Part shown: positions 7,675 through 17,377 of the stretch, one piece after another
How positions within the stretch are numbered: the first letter of the stretch is position 1
How the letters are laid out: every line of letters begins with the position of its first letter
Assembly (NCBI RefSeq): GCF_014084125.1
Contig: NZ_CP048405.1
Coordinates: 4,650,001 to 4,714,000, forward strand
Source of the DNA: Streptacidiphilus sp. PB12-B1b
GTDB taxonomy: Bacteria; Actinomycetota; Actinomycetes; Streptomycetales; Streptomycetaceae
Length of the DNA stretch: 64,000 nucleotides
Reading direction: 5' to 3'
Notes under the pieces: model-generated
What the model saw: only the letters and a program-made list of their open reading frames with translations
What the model was told of the DNA's origin: nothing
Databases searched by the model: none
Position numbers and translations under genes: made by a program

Positions 7675-8622
7675 ATGGGCATCGAAGTGACCGTCGAGGG
7701 GCTGTCCAAGTCCTTCGGCAGCCAGACGGTCTGGGAGGACGTCACGCTGACGCTCCCGGCCGGGGAGGTGAGCGTCATGCTCGGCCCCTCCGGCACCGGC
7801 AAGACCGTGTTCCTGAAGTCGGTGATCGGGCTGCTGCGCCCGGAGCGCGGTCGGGTGCTGGTCGGCGACGTGGACATGGTCAGCAGTCCGGAGCACCTGG
7901 TCTACGAGGCCCGCAAGCTGTTCGGCGTGATGTTCCAGGACGGCGCGCTGTTCGGCTCGATGAACCTCTACGACAACATCGCCTTCCCGCTGCGCGAGCA
8001 CACCCGCAAGAAGGAGTCGCAGATCCGGCAGATCGTCATGGAGCGGATGGACCTGGTGGGCCTGCTGGGCTCGGAGGCCAAGCTGCCCGGGGAGATCTCC
8101 GGCGGCATGCGCAAGCGCGCCGGGCTGGCCCGGGCGCTGGTGCTGGACCCGCAGATCATCCTGTGCGACGAGCCCGACTCCGGCCTGGACCCGGTGCGCA
8201 CCTCGTACCTGTCGCAACTGCTGATCGACCTCAACGCGCAGATCGACGCCACCATGCTGATCGTCACGCACAACCTGGACATCGCCACCACCGTCCCGGA
8301 CAACCTGGGCATGCTGTTCCGCCGCCACCTGGTCGCCTTCGGCCCCCGGGAGCTGCTGCTGACCAGCGAGGAGCCGGTGGTCCGGCAGTTCCTCGGCGGC
8401 CACCGGCACGGTCCGATCGGCATGGCCGAGGAGAAGGACCAGACCGCGCTGGAGCTGGAGCGCGACCTGGCCCCCGCGCCGGCCCGGGACGTCCCGCCGC
8501 AGCTGGAGCCCAGCCCCGGGCTGCCGTCGCGGCAGGCGGTCCAGCGGCGGCAGCGACGGGTGGCGGAGCTGGCCGGGGAGCGCCGCCCGGCCACCGCGTC
8601 GGCGCCGGGGGATCCGGCATGA
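7675..8622 (+). CDS. ABC transporter ATPase of the Mce system (MceG/MlaF type)
   Basis: 315 residues. Walker A is GPSGTGKT at 37-44, the signature ISGGM at 141-145, Walker B LCDEP at 163-167 and the switch histidine His199. The signature and the following MRKRAGLARAL match the MlaF/Mkl family that powers Mce lipid importers. The last 60 residues are a charged tail without a domain. In mycobacteria mceG lies apart from the mce operons; here it is inside the operon, right after the secreted protein and overlapping the first permease by 4 bases (ATGA). It energises import of a hydrophobic substrate, probably a sterol or another lipid. Confidence 0.93.
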   Translation: MGIEVTVEGLSKSFGSQTVWEDVTLTLPAGEVSVMLGPSGTGKTVFLKSVIGLLRPERGRVLVGDVDMVSSPEHLVYEARKLFGVMFQDGALFGSMNLYDNIAFPLREHTRKKESQIRQIVMERMDLVGLLGSEAKLPGEISGGMRKRAGLARALVLDPQIILCDEPDSGLDPVRTSYLSQLLIDLNAQIDATMLIVTHNLDIATTVPDNLGMLFRRHLVAFGPRELLLTSEEPVVRQFLGGHRHGPIGMAEEKDQTALELERDLAPAPARDVPPQLEPSPGLPSRQAVQRRQRRVAELAGERRPATASAPGDPA

Positions 8623-9392
8623 GCAATCCGGTCCGGTCGGCGCTGCGGCAGTCCGGCGACTTCTTCGCGCTGGGCGCCACCACCATCCGCGACACCTTCC
8701 GGCGGCCGTTCCAACTGCGGGAGCTGGTCGAGCAGTTCTGGTTCATCGCCAGCGTCACCATCCTGCCCGCGGCACTGGTGTCGATCCCCTTCGGCGCGGT
8801 GATAGCCCTTCAGGTCGGGTCGCTCACGCAGCAGTTGGGGGCACAGTCGTTCACCGGCGGAGCCAGTGTGCTGGCCGTGGTGCAGCAGGCCAGTCCACTG
8901 ATCGTGGCGCTGCTGATCGCCGGCGCGGGCGGCTCGGCCATCTGCGCCGACCTGGGCTCGCGCACCATCCGCGAGGAGCTGGACGCCATGGAGGTCATGG
9001 GCGTGTCGCCGGTGCAACGGCTGGTGGTGCCCCGGGTGCTGGCGGCCATGCTGGTGGCGGTCCTGCTCAACGGCCTGGTGTCGGTGGTCGGCACGGTCGG
9101 CGGGTACGTCTTCAACGTCTACCTGCAGCACGGCACTCCGGGCGCGTACCTGTCCAGCTTCTCGGCGCTGGCCCAACTCCCCGACATCTACATCGGCGAG
9201 TTCAAGGCCCTCGTCTTCGGGCTGATCGCCGGGCTGGTCGCCGCCCACCGGGGGCTGCACCCGCGCGGCGGCCCCAAGGGCGTCGGCGACGCGGTCAACC
9301 AGTCCGTGGTGATCACCTTCCTGCTGCTGTTCCTGGTCAACGTGGTGCTGACCGCCGTGTACCTGCAACTGGTCCCGGCGAAGGGGATGTGA
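8619..9392 (+). CDS. YrbE/MlaE-type permease subunit A
   Basis: 257 residues from the ATG that overlaps the ATPase stop codon (ATGA). It is an MlaE-family integral membrane protein with five or so hydrophobic segments. The conserved AICADLGSRTIREELDAMEVMG region (roughly residues 108-129) couples to the ATPase in this family. It pairs with the next gene product to form the membrane pore of the Mce importer. An upstream in-frame extension into the ATPase gene is only open reading frame. Confidence 0.9.
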   Translation: MSNPVRSALRQSGDFFALGATTIRDTFRRPFQLRELVEQFWFIASVTILPAALVSIPFGAVIALQVGSLTQQLGAQSFTGGASVLAVVQQASPLIVALLIAGAGGSAICADLGSRTIREELDAMEVMGVSPVQRLVVPRVLAAMLVAVLLNGLVSVVGTVGGYVFNVYLQHGTPGAYLSSFSALAQLPDIYIGEFKALVFGLIAGLVAAHRGLHPRGGPKGVGDAVNQSVVITFLLLFLVNVVLTAVYLQLVPAKGM

Positions 9393-9395
9393 ACC

Positions 9396-10277
9396 GTGGC
9401 CCTGACCGAGCACGAGAACGCGCCCGCCGCCGGGCCCGAGCCGCAGCCGGAGCCCGCCCGGCCGCCGGGCGGACGCAACCGGCTGCGCTGGCTGGACGAG
9501 TCCGGCGACCACCTGCTGTTCCACCTGAGCGTGCTGCTGTGGGTGCCGCGCACGCTGCGCCGCTACCTGAAGGAGGTGCTGCGGCTGCTGTCCGAGGTGG
9601 CCTTCGGCAGCGGCGGCCTGGGCGTGATCGGCGGCACCGTGGGCGTGATGGTCGGGATGACCCTGGCCACCGGCACCGTCGTCGGCCTGCAGGGCTACTC
9701 GGCCATGAACGAGATCGGCACCACCGCCTTCACCGGTTTCATCTCGGCCTACTTCAACACCCGCGAGATCGCCCCGCTGGTCGCCGGGCTGGCGCTGTCC
9801 GCCACCGTCGGCGCGGGCTTCACCGCCCAGCTCGGGGCCATGCGGATCAACGAGGAGGTCGACGCGCTGGAGGGCATGGGCATCCGCAGCGTGCCCTACC
9901 TGGTCACCACCCGGGTGATCGCCGGGGTGGTCGCCATCGTCCCGCTGTACGGCGTCGGGCTGCTCAGCTCGTACGCCGCCTCGCGGCTGGTCACCGTCTA
10001 CGGCGAGGGCCAGTCGGCGGGCGTCTACGACCACTACTTCAACCTGTTCCTCGCCCCCGAGGACGTGCTGCTGTCGGCGCTGAAGGTGCTGGTCTTCAGC
10101 GTGGTGGTGATCCTGGCGCACTGCTACTACGGCTACCACGCCAAGGGCGGACCGGCCGGGGTGGGCATCGCGGTCGGACGCTCGGTGCGCAACGCCATCG
10201 TGATCATCAGCCTCACCGACTTCTTCCTCAGCCTGGCGATCTGGGGCGCCACCACGACGGTGCGGGTGGCCGGATGA
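9396..10277 (+). CDS. YrbE/MlaE-type permease subunit B
   Basis: 293 residues, GTG start three bases after the preceding stop. A polar N-terminal tail of about 60 residues precedes the MlaE domain. The coupling region is QLGAMRINEEVDALEGMGIRS near residue 150. The first and second permeases differ in the typical YrbE A/B way, so a heterodimer is expected. The stop overlaps the first Mce gene (ATGA). Confidence 0.9.
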   Translation: MALTEHENAPAAGPEPQPEPARPPGGRNRLRWLDESGDHLLFHLSVLLWVPRTLRRYLKEVLRLLSEVAFGSGGLGVIGGTVGVMVGMTLATGTVVGLQGYSAMNEIGTTAFTGFISAYFNTREIAPLVAGLALSATVGAGFTAQLGAMRINEEVDALEGMGIRSVPYLVTTRVIAGVVAIVPLYGVGLLSSYAASRLVTVYGEGQSAGVYDHYFNLFLAPEDVLLSALKVLVFSVVVILAHCYYGYHAKGGPAGVGIAVGRSVRNAIVIISLTDFFLSLAIWGATTTVRVAG

Positions 10278-11488
10278 GCGCCCGACCGGTCTCCGCGCTG
10301 CGCCGCCGGGGCGCCGGGCTGTGCTTCCTGCTGGTGCCGGTCCTGCTGGCCTGGCTGTCGGTGTCGGTGTACGACCACGACTTCAGCGACACCGACAGCG
10401 TCCGGGTGCGCACCGACAGCGTCGGCAACCAGATGCAGGTGAACGCGGACGTCAAGCTGCGCGGCGTGGTCGTCGGCCGGGTCAGCGCCATCCGGGCCAA
10501 CGGCTCGGGGGCGACGCTGACCCTGGCCATCGCCCCCGGCGAGCTGCGGCAGATCCCCGCCGACGTCTCCGCGCAGATGCTGCCCACCACCCTGTTCGGC
10601 GCCCGCTACGTGGCCCTGGTGGTGCCCTCGGCCACGCCCTACGGCGCCACCGCCGACGCCGCGCTGACACCCGGCAGCACCATCCCCGAGGACCGCTCCG
10701 GCGACGCGGTCGAGCTGGAACAGGTCTTCAGCAACCTGCTGCCGCTGCTCGACGACGTCCAGCCGGCCCAGCTGTCGGCCACGCTCAACGCCGTCGCCAG
10801 CGCGCTGCAGGGGCGCGGCGCCGAACTCGGCACCACCCTGGCCAGCCTGGACGCCTACCTCAGGCAGATCAACCCGCAGCTGCCGGCGCTCAACGCCGAC
10901 CTGCACAACCTGGTGAAGGTCAGCCAGTCGTACGCCGACGCCGCCCCCGACCTGCTCCAGGCGCTGACCGAACTCACCGTCACCAGCGGCACCGTGGCGA
11001 ACCAGCAGAGCCAACTGGCCGGCCTGTACGCCACCACCACCGCCGCCGCCGGGACTACCACCGCGTTCCTGAAGCAGAACCAGTCCACCATCATCCGGCT
11101 GGCTGCCGACAGCCGCGGCACGCTCACCCTGCTCGGCCGCTACTCGTCCGAATTCCCCTGCACGCTGCGGACGTTGGCCGCGTTCGTGCCGGTGATGGAC
11201 AAGGCCCTGGGCAAGGGCACCGACGAGCCCGGCCTGCACGTGGACCTGACCACCGCCCCCTCGCGCGGCGCGTACCTGCCCGGCACGGACACCCCGGTGT
11301 ACGACAAGGCCGGCGGCCCGGCCTGCTACAGCACCCCGTACACCGGACAGCCCAACACGCCCCAGGAGAACGCCCTGATCAACGAACTGCTGGCGCCGCA
11401 GCTGGACACCACGGCCGGTTCCCTGCCCAGTTGGAGCAGCCTGCTGGTCGGCCCGGTCCTGCGCGGGACGGAGGTGGGCGTCAAGTGA
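10274..11488 (+). CDS. Mce family protein A
   Basis: 404 residues. One N-terminal transmembrane segment (LCFLLVPVLLAWLSVSVYD) precedes the MlaD/Mce domain with the characteristic VKLRGVVVGRVSAI, about residues 55-70. A long helical region follows, expected to form the hollow shuttle across the cell envelope with the other five Mce proteins. It begins inside the permease stop (ATGA) and ends in a GTGA overlap with the next gene, so the six Mce subunits are tightly coupled in translation. Confidence 0.9.
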   Translation: MSARPVSALRRRGAGLCFLLVPVLLAWLSVSVYDHDFSDTDSVRVRTDSVGNQMQVNADVKLRGVVVGRVSAIRANGSGATLTLAIAPGELRQIPADVSAQMLPTTLFGARYVALVVPSATPYGATADAALTPGSTIPEDRSGDAVELEQVFSNLLPLLDDVQPAQLSATLNAVASALQGRGAELGTTLASLDAYLRQINPQLPALNADLHNLVKVSQSYADAAPDLLQALTELTVTSGTVANQQSQLAGLYATTTAAAGTTTAFLKQNQSTIIRLAADSRGTLTLLGRYSSEFPCTLRTLAAFVPVMDKALGKGTDEPGLHVDLTTAPSRGAYLPGTDTPVYDKAGGPACYSTPYTGQPNTPQENALINELLAPQLDTTAGSLPSWSSLLVGPVLRGTEVGVK

Positions 11489-12516
11489 AGCGCCGCAGCA
11501 TCGTCGGCCCGGCGGTCAAGTCGCTGGTGTTCGTGGCGGTCACCTCGCTGGCGACGACCGCCCTGGCCTTCGCCGTCTCCGACACCTCGGTGGGCTCCAC
11601 CGCCGGCTACAACGCGCAGTTCAGCGATGTCACCGGGCTGACCCCGGGCGACAGCGTGCGCATCGCCGGGGTGCAGGTGGGCCAGGTGGACAGCATCCGG
11701 GTGGAGGACCGCCGCTACGCCCTGGTCCACTTCTCGGTGCAGCGCGGCCGGGCGCTTCCCGCCTCGGTGACCGCCTCGGTCAAGTACCTGAACCTGGTCG
11801 GCGAACGCTACCTGGAGCTGGACCAGGGCGTCGGCCCGGTCGGGAAGTCGCTGAAGCCGGGCGGCACCATCGCCCTGCAGAGCACCTCCCCCGCGCTGGA
11901 CCTGACCCAGCTGTTCAACGGCTTCCAGCCGCTGTTCCAGGGGCTGGACCCGGACCAGACCAACCAGCTCGCCCAGGAGATCGTGCAGGTGCTCCAGGGC
12001 GAGGGCGGCACCGTGGACGGGCTGGTCCAGGACGTCGGCACGCTCACCAACACCCTGGCCGCCAAGGACCAGGTGATCGGCGCGGTCATCGACAACCTGA
12101 CGTCGGTGCTGGACGACGTCAACGCCCACCAGCAGGGCTTCACCCAGCTGGTCTCCACCCTGCAGACCCTGGTCAGCGGCTTCTCCGCGGACCGGCAGCC
12201 GATCGGCGACGCGGTCACCGCCCTCGCCGGGCTCACCACCAGCACCGCCGGGCTGCTACAGCAGGGGCGCCAGCCGCTGAAGGACTCCATCGCCCAGCTG
12301 GGCCGGCTGTCGGACAACCTGGCCGCGGGCACCCCCGAGCTGGAGGACTTCCTGCAGAAGACCCCGGCCAAGCTGGCCGCCGTCGGCCGGACCGCCTCCT
12401 ACGGCTCCTGGCTGAACCTGTACCTGTGCCAGGCCACCGTCAGCGGCGTCTCCACCTCGGACGGCAGCGCGCCGCCCACCGGGATCGCCATCACCGAGCC
12501 GAGGTGCCGCTCATGA
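11485..12516 (+). CDS. Mce family protein B
   Basis: 343 residues, GTG start in a GTGA overlap. N-terminal membrane anchor, then the MlaD domain with DVTGLTPGDSVRIAGVQVGQ (about 43-62) and YLNLVGERYLEL (about 98-109). A helical C-terminal part holds heptad-like repeats and a terminal region with one Cys (NLYLCQATVSG). It is one of six non-identical subunits of the Mce hexamer. Confidence 0.9.
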   Translation: MKRRSIVGPAVKSLVFVAVTSLATTALAFAVSDTSVGSTAGYNAQFSDVTGLTPGDSVRIAGVQVGQVDSIRVEDRRYALVHFSVQRGRALPASVTASVKYLNLVGERYLELDQGVGPVGKSLKPGGTIALQSTSPALDLTQLFNGFQPLFQGLDPDQTNQLAQEIVQVLQGEGGTVDGLVQDVGTLTNTLAAKDQVIGAVIDNLTSVLDDVNAHQQGFTQLVSTLQTLVSGFSADRQPIGDAVTALAGLTTSTAGLLQQGRQPLKDSIAQLGRLSDNLAAGTPELEDFLQKTPAKLAAVGRTASYGSWLNLYLCQATVSGVSTSDGSAPPTGIAITEPRCRS

Positions 12517-13547
12517 GACCGCCCCTGTTCAAGCCGCTGCGGCAGCGCAACCCGGTCTGGGTGGGCCTGGTCGGCGTGGTGGTGTGTGCGCTGGCGGCAC
12601 TGACGGCGTACGACGCGGACGCGCTGCCGCTGGTCGGCAGCGGCGGCACGCACTACAGCGCGTACTTCAGCGAGTCGGCCGGCCTGGACCCGGGCGACGA
12701 GGTCAGCGTCGCCGGGGTCAAGGTCGGCACGGTGGACTCGGTGGCGCTGGACGGCGCGCAGGTCAAGGTCGGCTTCCGGGTCCAGGGCGCGTGGGTGGGC
12801 GACGCCAGCACGGTGTCCATCGGCATCCGCACCCTGCTCGGCGCCAAGTACCTGGCGGTGGACCCGCTCGGCGACAGCGCGCAGAACCCGTCCCTGACCA
12901 TCCCGCGCACCCGCACCACCTCCCCGTTCGACGTCACGCAGGCCCTGGACGGCCTGGGCCAGACCCTGGGCTCGGTGAACAGCAAGCAGCTGGCGCAGAG
13001 CTTCCAGGCCATCGCCGACACCTTCAAGGACACCCCGCCGTCGGTGCGCTCGGCGGTCGACGGCCTGTCCGCGCTGTCGCAGACCATCTCCAGCCGGGAC
13101 GCAGCCCTGGCCAAGCTGCTCTCCGCCAGCGCCACCCTGACCGGCACCGTCGCCGACCAGAACAGCAGGCTCGCCTCGCTGATCGACGACGGCAACCAGC
13201 TGCTGGCCGAGGTGCAGAGCCGGCGCGACGCCATCCACGCGCTGCTCACCGGCACCACCCAGCTGGGCGCCCAGCTGACCGGCCTGGTCCAGGACGACGA
13301 CCGGCAGCTGGCGCCGACCCTGAGCGCGCTGTCCCGGGTGGTCTCGGTGCTCCAGGCCAACCAGACCGACCTGGACCAGGTGCTGGCGCTGGCCGGTCCC
13401 TACTACGCGCAGCTGGGCGACGCCCTCGGCAGCGGCCGCTGGTTCGACGTCTACCTGTGCGGGCTGATCCCCGCCGGCTACCTGCCCTCCGACAAGCCGC
13501 CGTCCGACGGCTGCGCGTCCCCGACCACCGGAGGTACCGGCAAGTGA
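12513..13547 (+). CDS. Mce family protein C
   Basis: 344 residues, ATG in an ATGA overlap. N-terminal transmembrane helix (VWVGLVGVVVCALAALTAY), MlaD domain with GLDPGDEVSVAGVKVGTVDS near residues 54-73 and LLGAKYLAVDPLG, then a long helical segment. The tail WFDVYLCGLIPAGYLPSD resembles the C-terminal end of mycobacterial MceC-type subunits. Structural part of the lipid shuttle. Confidence 0.9.
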   Translation: MRPPLFKPLRQRNPVWVGLVGVVVCALAALTAYDADALPLVGSGGTHYSAYFSESAGLDPGDEVSVAGVKVGTVDSVALDGAQVKVGFRVQGAWVGDASTVSIGIRTLLGAKYLAVDPLGDSAQNPSLTIPRTRTTSPFDVTQALDGLGQTLGSVNSKQLAQSFQAIADTFKDTPPSVRSAVDGLSALSQTISSRDAALAKLLSASATLTGTVADQNSRLASLIDDGNQLLAEVQSRRDAIHALLTGTTQLGAQLTGLVQDDDRQLAPTLSALSRVVSVLQANQTDLDQVLALAGPYYAQLGDALGSGRWFDVYLCGLIPAGYLPSDKPPSDGCASPTTGGTGK

Positions 13548-14575
13548 CATCCGTACTGGACAGGCTGTCCCTGCTCCGGGGCTCCACCCGGGCCGCGATC
13601 GCGGCCGGCACCGCGCTGGTGGTCGTGGTCGGCGGCGGCACGGCGGCCGGGCTGGTCCCCCTCGGCGGCGGCGGAGGCATCCGGATCACCGCCTACTTCA
13701 GCCGCACCATCGGCGTCTACCCCGGCTCCGACCTGCGCATCCTCGGCGTCAAGGAGGGCACGGTGGAGTCGGTCTCCCCGGACGGCACGCAGGTCCGGGT
13801 GGTGCTGGCGGTGGACTCCGGCGTACGGGTGCCGGCCGACGCCTCCGCCGTCGTGGTCGCGCCCACCCTGGTGGCCGACCGCTACGTCCAGCTCACCCCG
13901 GCCTACACCGGCGGCCCGCAGCTGCACGACCACGGGACGATCCCGCTCGCCCGCACCGGCAGCCCGGTGGAGATCGACCAGCTCTACCAGAGCATCACCC
14001 AACTCGCCGACGCGCTCGGGCCGAACGGCGCCAACACCGACGGCGCGCTGTCGCAGCTGCTGGACACCGGCGCCGCCAACCTCGACGGCAACGGCGCCGC
14101 CATCGGCAACAGCATCAGCCAACTCGGCTCCGCAGCGCAGACGTTGAACGGCAACAGCAGCGAACTCTTCGCCACCCTCACCTCCTTGCAGAGCTTCACC
14201 AGCATGCTGAAGCAGAACAACAGCCAGGTGCAGTCCGCGACCGGCGAACTGTCCACCGTCAGCGGCTTCCTGGCCCAGGACCGGAGCGACCTGGGCTCCG
14301 CCCTGGCACAACTGGCCACCGCCCTGGGCCAGGTGCAGGGCTTCATCCAGGACAACCGGAGCCGGCTCCAGGGCATCGTCGACCAACTGGTGCCGATCAC
14401 CCAGGCCATGGCCAAGCAGCGGGCCTCGCTGGCCGAGCTGCTCACCGCCGCGCCACTGGCCGCCGACAACCTGCTCAACGCCTACGACCCGGCCCAGAAG
14501 AGCATCGACGGCCGCGCCGACCTCAACGAGCTCAGCCTGCCGATGCCCTTCCCGGCCACCGGCGGCACCCGGTGA
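13544..14575 (+). CDS. Mce family protein D
   Basis: 343 residues, GTG in a GTGA overlap. Hydrophobic anchor near residues 18-36, MlaD domain with YPGSDLRILGVKEGTVESV, then an extended helical region rich in Gln, Asn and Ser. It ends in a GTGA overlap with the lipoprotein-type subunit. Same role as the other Mce subunits. Confidence 0.9.
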   Translation: MTSVLDRLSLLRGSTRAAIAAGTALVVVVGGGTAAGLVPLGGGGGIRITAYFSRTIGVYPGSDLRILGVKEGTVESVSPDGTQVRVVLAVDSGVRVPADASAVVVAPTLVADRYVQLTPAYTGGPQLHDHGTIPLARTGSPVEIDQLYQSITQLADALGPNGANTDGALSQLLDTGAANLDGNGAAIGNSISQLGSAAQTLNGNSSELFATLTSLQSFTSMLKQNNSQVQSATGELSTVSGFLAQDRSDLGSALAQLATALGQVQGFIQDNRSRLQGIVDQLVPITQAMAKQRASLAELLTAAPLAADNLLNAYDPAQKSIDGRADLNELSLPMPFPATGGTR

Positions 14576-15711
14576 ACCGGCCAGGACGCGCCGCCTGCTG
14601 CTGGCTGGTGGCGGGCGCGGTGCTCGGCACCGGCGGCTGCTCCGGCTACACCGCGCTGCAGGACCTGCCGCTGCCCGGCGGGGCCGCCCTGGGCAGCCAC
14701 CCGTACACCGTCCGGGCGGACTTCACCGACGTGCTCAGCCTGGTCCCGCAGGCATCGGTCGAGGTCAACGACGTCCCCGTGGGCCGGGTCACGCGGATCT
14801 CGCTGGCCCCGGACAGCTGGACCGCCGTGGTCACCATGGAGGTCAACGGCGACGTACAGCTGCCCGGCGACGCCTACGCCTCGCTGGAGCAGTCCAGCCT
14901 GCTCGGCGAGAAGTACGTGTCGCTGTCCGCGCCGCCGAGCGGGCAGGCCGCCACCGGGCGGCTGGGCGACGGCGACACCATCCCGCTGGCCCGGACCAAC
15001 CGCTCGCCCGAGGTCGAGGAGGTGTTCGGCGCCCTGTCGCTGCTGCTCAACGGCGGCGGCGTACAGCAGTTGAAGACCATCAGCACCGAACTCAACCAGG
15101 CGCTCTCCGGCAACGAACCCGAGGTCCGCGATCTGCTCGGCCGCCTGGACACGCTGGTCGGCGACCTGGACGCGCACCGGCAGGACATCACCGCCGCCCT
15201 CGACGGCCTGAACCGGCTGTCGTCCACACTGGCCGCCCGCAACCAGCAGATCAACACCGTGCTCAGCGACCTCAGCCCGGGCCTGGACGTGCTCTCCCAG
15301 CAGCGGCAGCAACTGGTCACCATGCTCCAGTCGCTGGACACCCTCTCCGGGGTGGCCACCGACACCGTCAACGCCAGCAAGGCCGACCTGGTGGCCGACC
15401 TGAAGGGGCTGGCGCCGACCCTGCAACGGCTCGCCGACGCCGGACAGGCGCTGCCGGACTCGCTGCAGGTGCTGGTGACCTACCCGTTCACCGACCAGGT
15501 GCTGAACGGCGTCAAGGGCGACTACCTCAACACCTACCTGGAGCTGGCCGCCCCGCCGGACACCCGGATCATCCCGGCGCTGTCGGCGGCCGACAGCGTC
15601 TTCCCGCCACCGGCCACCAGCGACACCGCCCGCAGCGGCAAGGCCGGGCAGGCGGGCCTGCTGCCCTTCCCGCTGCCGTCGGCGACCGCCACCCGAGGAG
15701 GCACCCCGTGA
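14572..15711 (+). CDS. Mce family protein E, probable lipoprotein (LprK type)
   Basis: 379 residues, GTG start. The N-terminus has a short hydrophobic stretch ending GTGGC-SG, a plausible lipobox with the acylated cysteine at about residue 23. In mce operons the fifth gene usually encodes a lipoprotein (LprK/MceE), which agrees with its position here. The MlaD domain contains VPQASVEVNDVPVGRVTRI and SLLGEKYVSLSAP. It overlaps the next gene by GTGA. Confidence 0.88.
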   Translation: MNRPGRAACCWLVAGAVLGTGGCSGYTALQDLPLPGGAALGSHPYTVRADFTDVLSLVPQASVEVNDVPVGRVTRISLAPDSWTAVVTMEVNGDVQLPGDAYASLEQSSLLGEKYVSLSAPPSGQAATGRLGDGDTIPLARTNRSPEVEEVFGALSLLLNGGGVQQLKTISTELNQALSGNEPEVRDLLGRLDTLVGDLDAHRQDITAALDGLNRLSSTLAARNQQINTVLSDLSPGLDVLSQQRQQLVTMLQSLDTLSGVATDTVNASKADLVADLKGLAPTLQRLADAGQALPDSLQVLVTYPFTDQVLNGVKGDYLNTYLELAAPPDTRIIPALSAADSVFPPPATSDTARSGKAGQAGLLPFPLPSATATRGGTP

Positions 15712-16826
15712 GGCTCAGGCGCGCCGTCCTGGTCAAGAACGTCACCTTCCTGGCCCTGTCCGCCGTGGTCCTGGGCTACCTGGGCGCGGACTACGCCGAC
15801 GTCGGGGGCGCCTTCGGGATGCCCGGCTACTACGTCGTCCGGGTGGACCTGGCGCAGACCGGCGGCCTGTTCCCCAACGCCGACGTCACCTACCGGGGCG
15901 TCTCCGTCGGCCGGGTCGGCGCGATCCGGCTCACCGACGACGGGGTCCAGGCCGAGCTGCACATCGACGACTCCCAGCACCGCATCCCGCGCCGGCTGCG
16001 GGCCCAGGTCGCGGACCTGTCGGTGGCCGGGGAGGAGTACCTGGACCTGCAGCCAGGCACCGACCGGGCCCCCTACCTGGTCGGCGGCGACACCATCCCG
16101 CAGGCCGACACCACCACCCCGGCGCCGGTCACCACCATGCTCGAAAGCGTCAACCAGCTCACCGGGTCGGTGCCGCTGCAGTCCCTGCGCACCGTGGTGG
16201 ACCAGCTCGGCGACGCCTTCACCGGGCAGGCGCAGAACCTGCAGGCGCTGCTCGACAGCAGCAGCCAGTTCACCGCCGCCGCCGACCGGGCGCTCCCGGC
16301 CACCACCACCCTGCTCGTGGACGGCCAGGCCGTGCTGCAGACCCAGGCCGACGAGGGCGACGCCATCCGCTCGTTCGCCACCAGCGCCGACCAGTTGGCC
16401 GCGCAGCTGGACGACTCGGACACCGACCTGCGCCGACTGATCGCCGCCGCGCCGCAGGCCGCCACCCAGCTCGACCAACTGCTCCAGGACGTCGGCCCCA
16501 ACCTGGGCGTGGTGCTGGCCAATCTGCTCACCACCGCCGACGTGGCCGTGGACCGGCAGGCCGGGGTGCAGGAGTTGCTGGTCAGCCTGCCGGCGGTGGC
16601 GGCGGCCGGAGCCACCGCGATCAACGGCAGCGGCGCCCACATGAGCATGGCCGTCACCTTCTTCGACCCGCTGCCCTGCACCGCCGGATACGGCGGCACC
16701 ACCCACCACAGCGGCACCGACACCACCGCCGGGGCCTGGAACAGCGCCGCAGGTTGCACCGCCCCGCCCAGCACCGGCCGGGACGTCCGCGGCTCCGGCA
16801 ACGCACCTGGCGGAGAAGGCAAATGA
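15708..16826 (+). CDS. Mce family protein F
   Basis: 372 residues, GTG start, preceded by GAGGAGGC. N-terminal transmembrane segment, MlaD domain with LFPNADVTYRGVSVGRVGAI (about 54-73) and VAGEEYLDLQPG. The helical region and a Gly/Ser-rich tail without a domain complete the sixth Mce subunit. The stop overlaps the first Mce-associated gene (ATGA). Confidence 0.9.
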   Translation: MRLRRAVLVKNVTFLALSAVVLGYLGADYADVGGAFGMPGYYVVRVDLAQTGGLFPNADVTYRGVSVGRVGAIRLTDDGVQAELHIDDSQHRIPRRLRAQVADLSVAGEEYLDLQPGTDRAPYLVGGDTIPQADTTTPAPVTTMLESVNQLTGSVPLQSLRTVVDQLGDAFTGQAQNLQALLDSSSQFTAAADRALPATTTLLVDGQAVLQTQADEGDAIRSFATSADQLAAQLDDSDTDLRRLIAAAPQAATQLDQLLQDVGPNLGVVLANLLTTADVAVDRQAGVQELLVSLPAVAAAGATAINGSGAHMSMAVTFFDPLPCTAGYGGTTHHSGTDTTAGAWNSAAGCTAPPSTGRDVRGSGNAPGGEGK

Positions 16827-17377
16827 CGCTGCGTCATATCGACTGGCGGGCGGCGCTGTGGTGGGGCGCGACCGTCGGCGGCGTGCTCGCCTGCGTGCTG
16901 GTCGGCTGCTGGTGGGCGGCCCGCCCGGCCGGGGACGCCGGCCCGGCCCGCGCCCGGGACGCCGCCCTCGCCGACGGGCGCGCCGACCTGACCGCCCTGA
17001 GCAGCGCCGACGGCACCAGCGGCAGCGCGGCCGACCGCACGCTCCGCACCTGGCTGGACGCCACCACCGGCACCCTGCACGACGGGCTGCAGAGCGGCTC
17101 CGACAGCAGCCTTGCCTCGCTGCGCGGTTCGGGCACGGACGCCAGGGGCAGCGTCACCGCCGCCGCGCTCACCGCCCTGGACCCGGGCAGCGGCCGGGCG
17201 ACCCTGATCGCCACCCTCGCGGTCCGGGTCAGCGCGGTGGGCACGACCGAGCAGACGCAGGCACGCGGCATCCAGGCACAGTTGGTGCGCACCGGCGCGG
17301 GCTGGAAGGTCTCCGCGCTGACCACCCTCTCCGGCGACGCAACTCCATCCCCAGCCCCGTCCGGCAGTGCGCCGTGA
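16823..17377 (+). CDS. Mce-associated membrane protein 1
   Basis: 184 residues. One N-terminal transmembrane helix (VGGVLACVLVGCWWAA) is followed by an outside domain of about 140 residues ending in a beta-rich part (LIATLAVRVSAVGT, GAGWKVSALTTL). Position directly after mceF, the size and the single anchor match Mce-associated (Mas) proteins of mycobacteria, thought to stabilise the complex. The start codon lies in a perfect palindrome (ATGACGCTGCGTCAT, 16823-16837). Confidence 0.78.
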   Translation: MTLRHIDWRAALWWGATVGGVLACVLVGCWWAARPAGDAGPARARDAALADGRADLTALSSADGTSGSAADRTLRTWLDATTGTLHDGLQSGSDSSLASLRGSGTDARGSVTAAALTALDPGSGRATLIATLAVRVSAVGTTEQTQARGIQAQLVRTGAGWKVSALTTLSGDATPSPAPSGSAP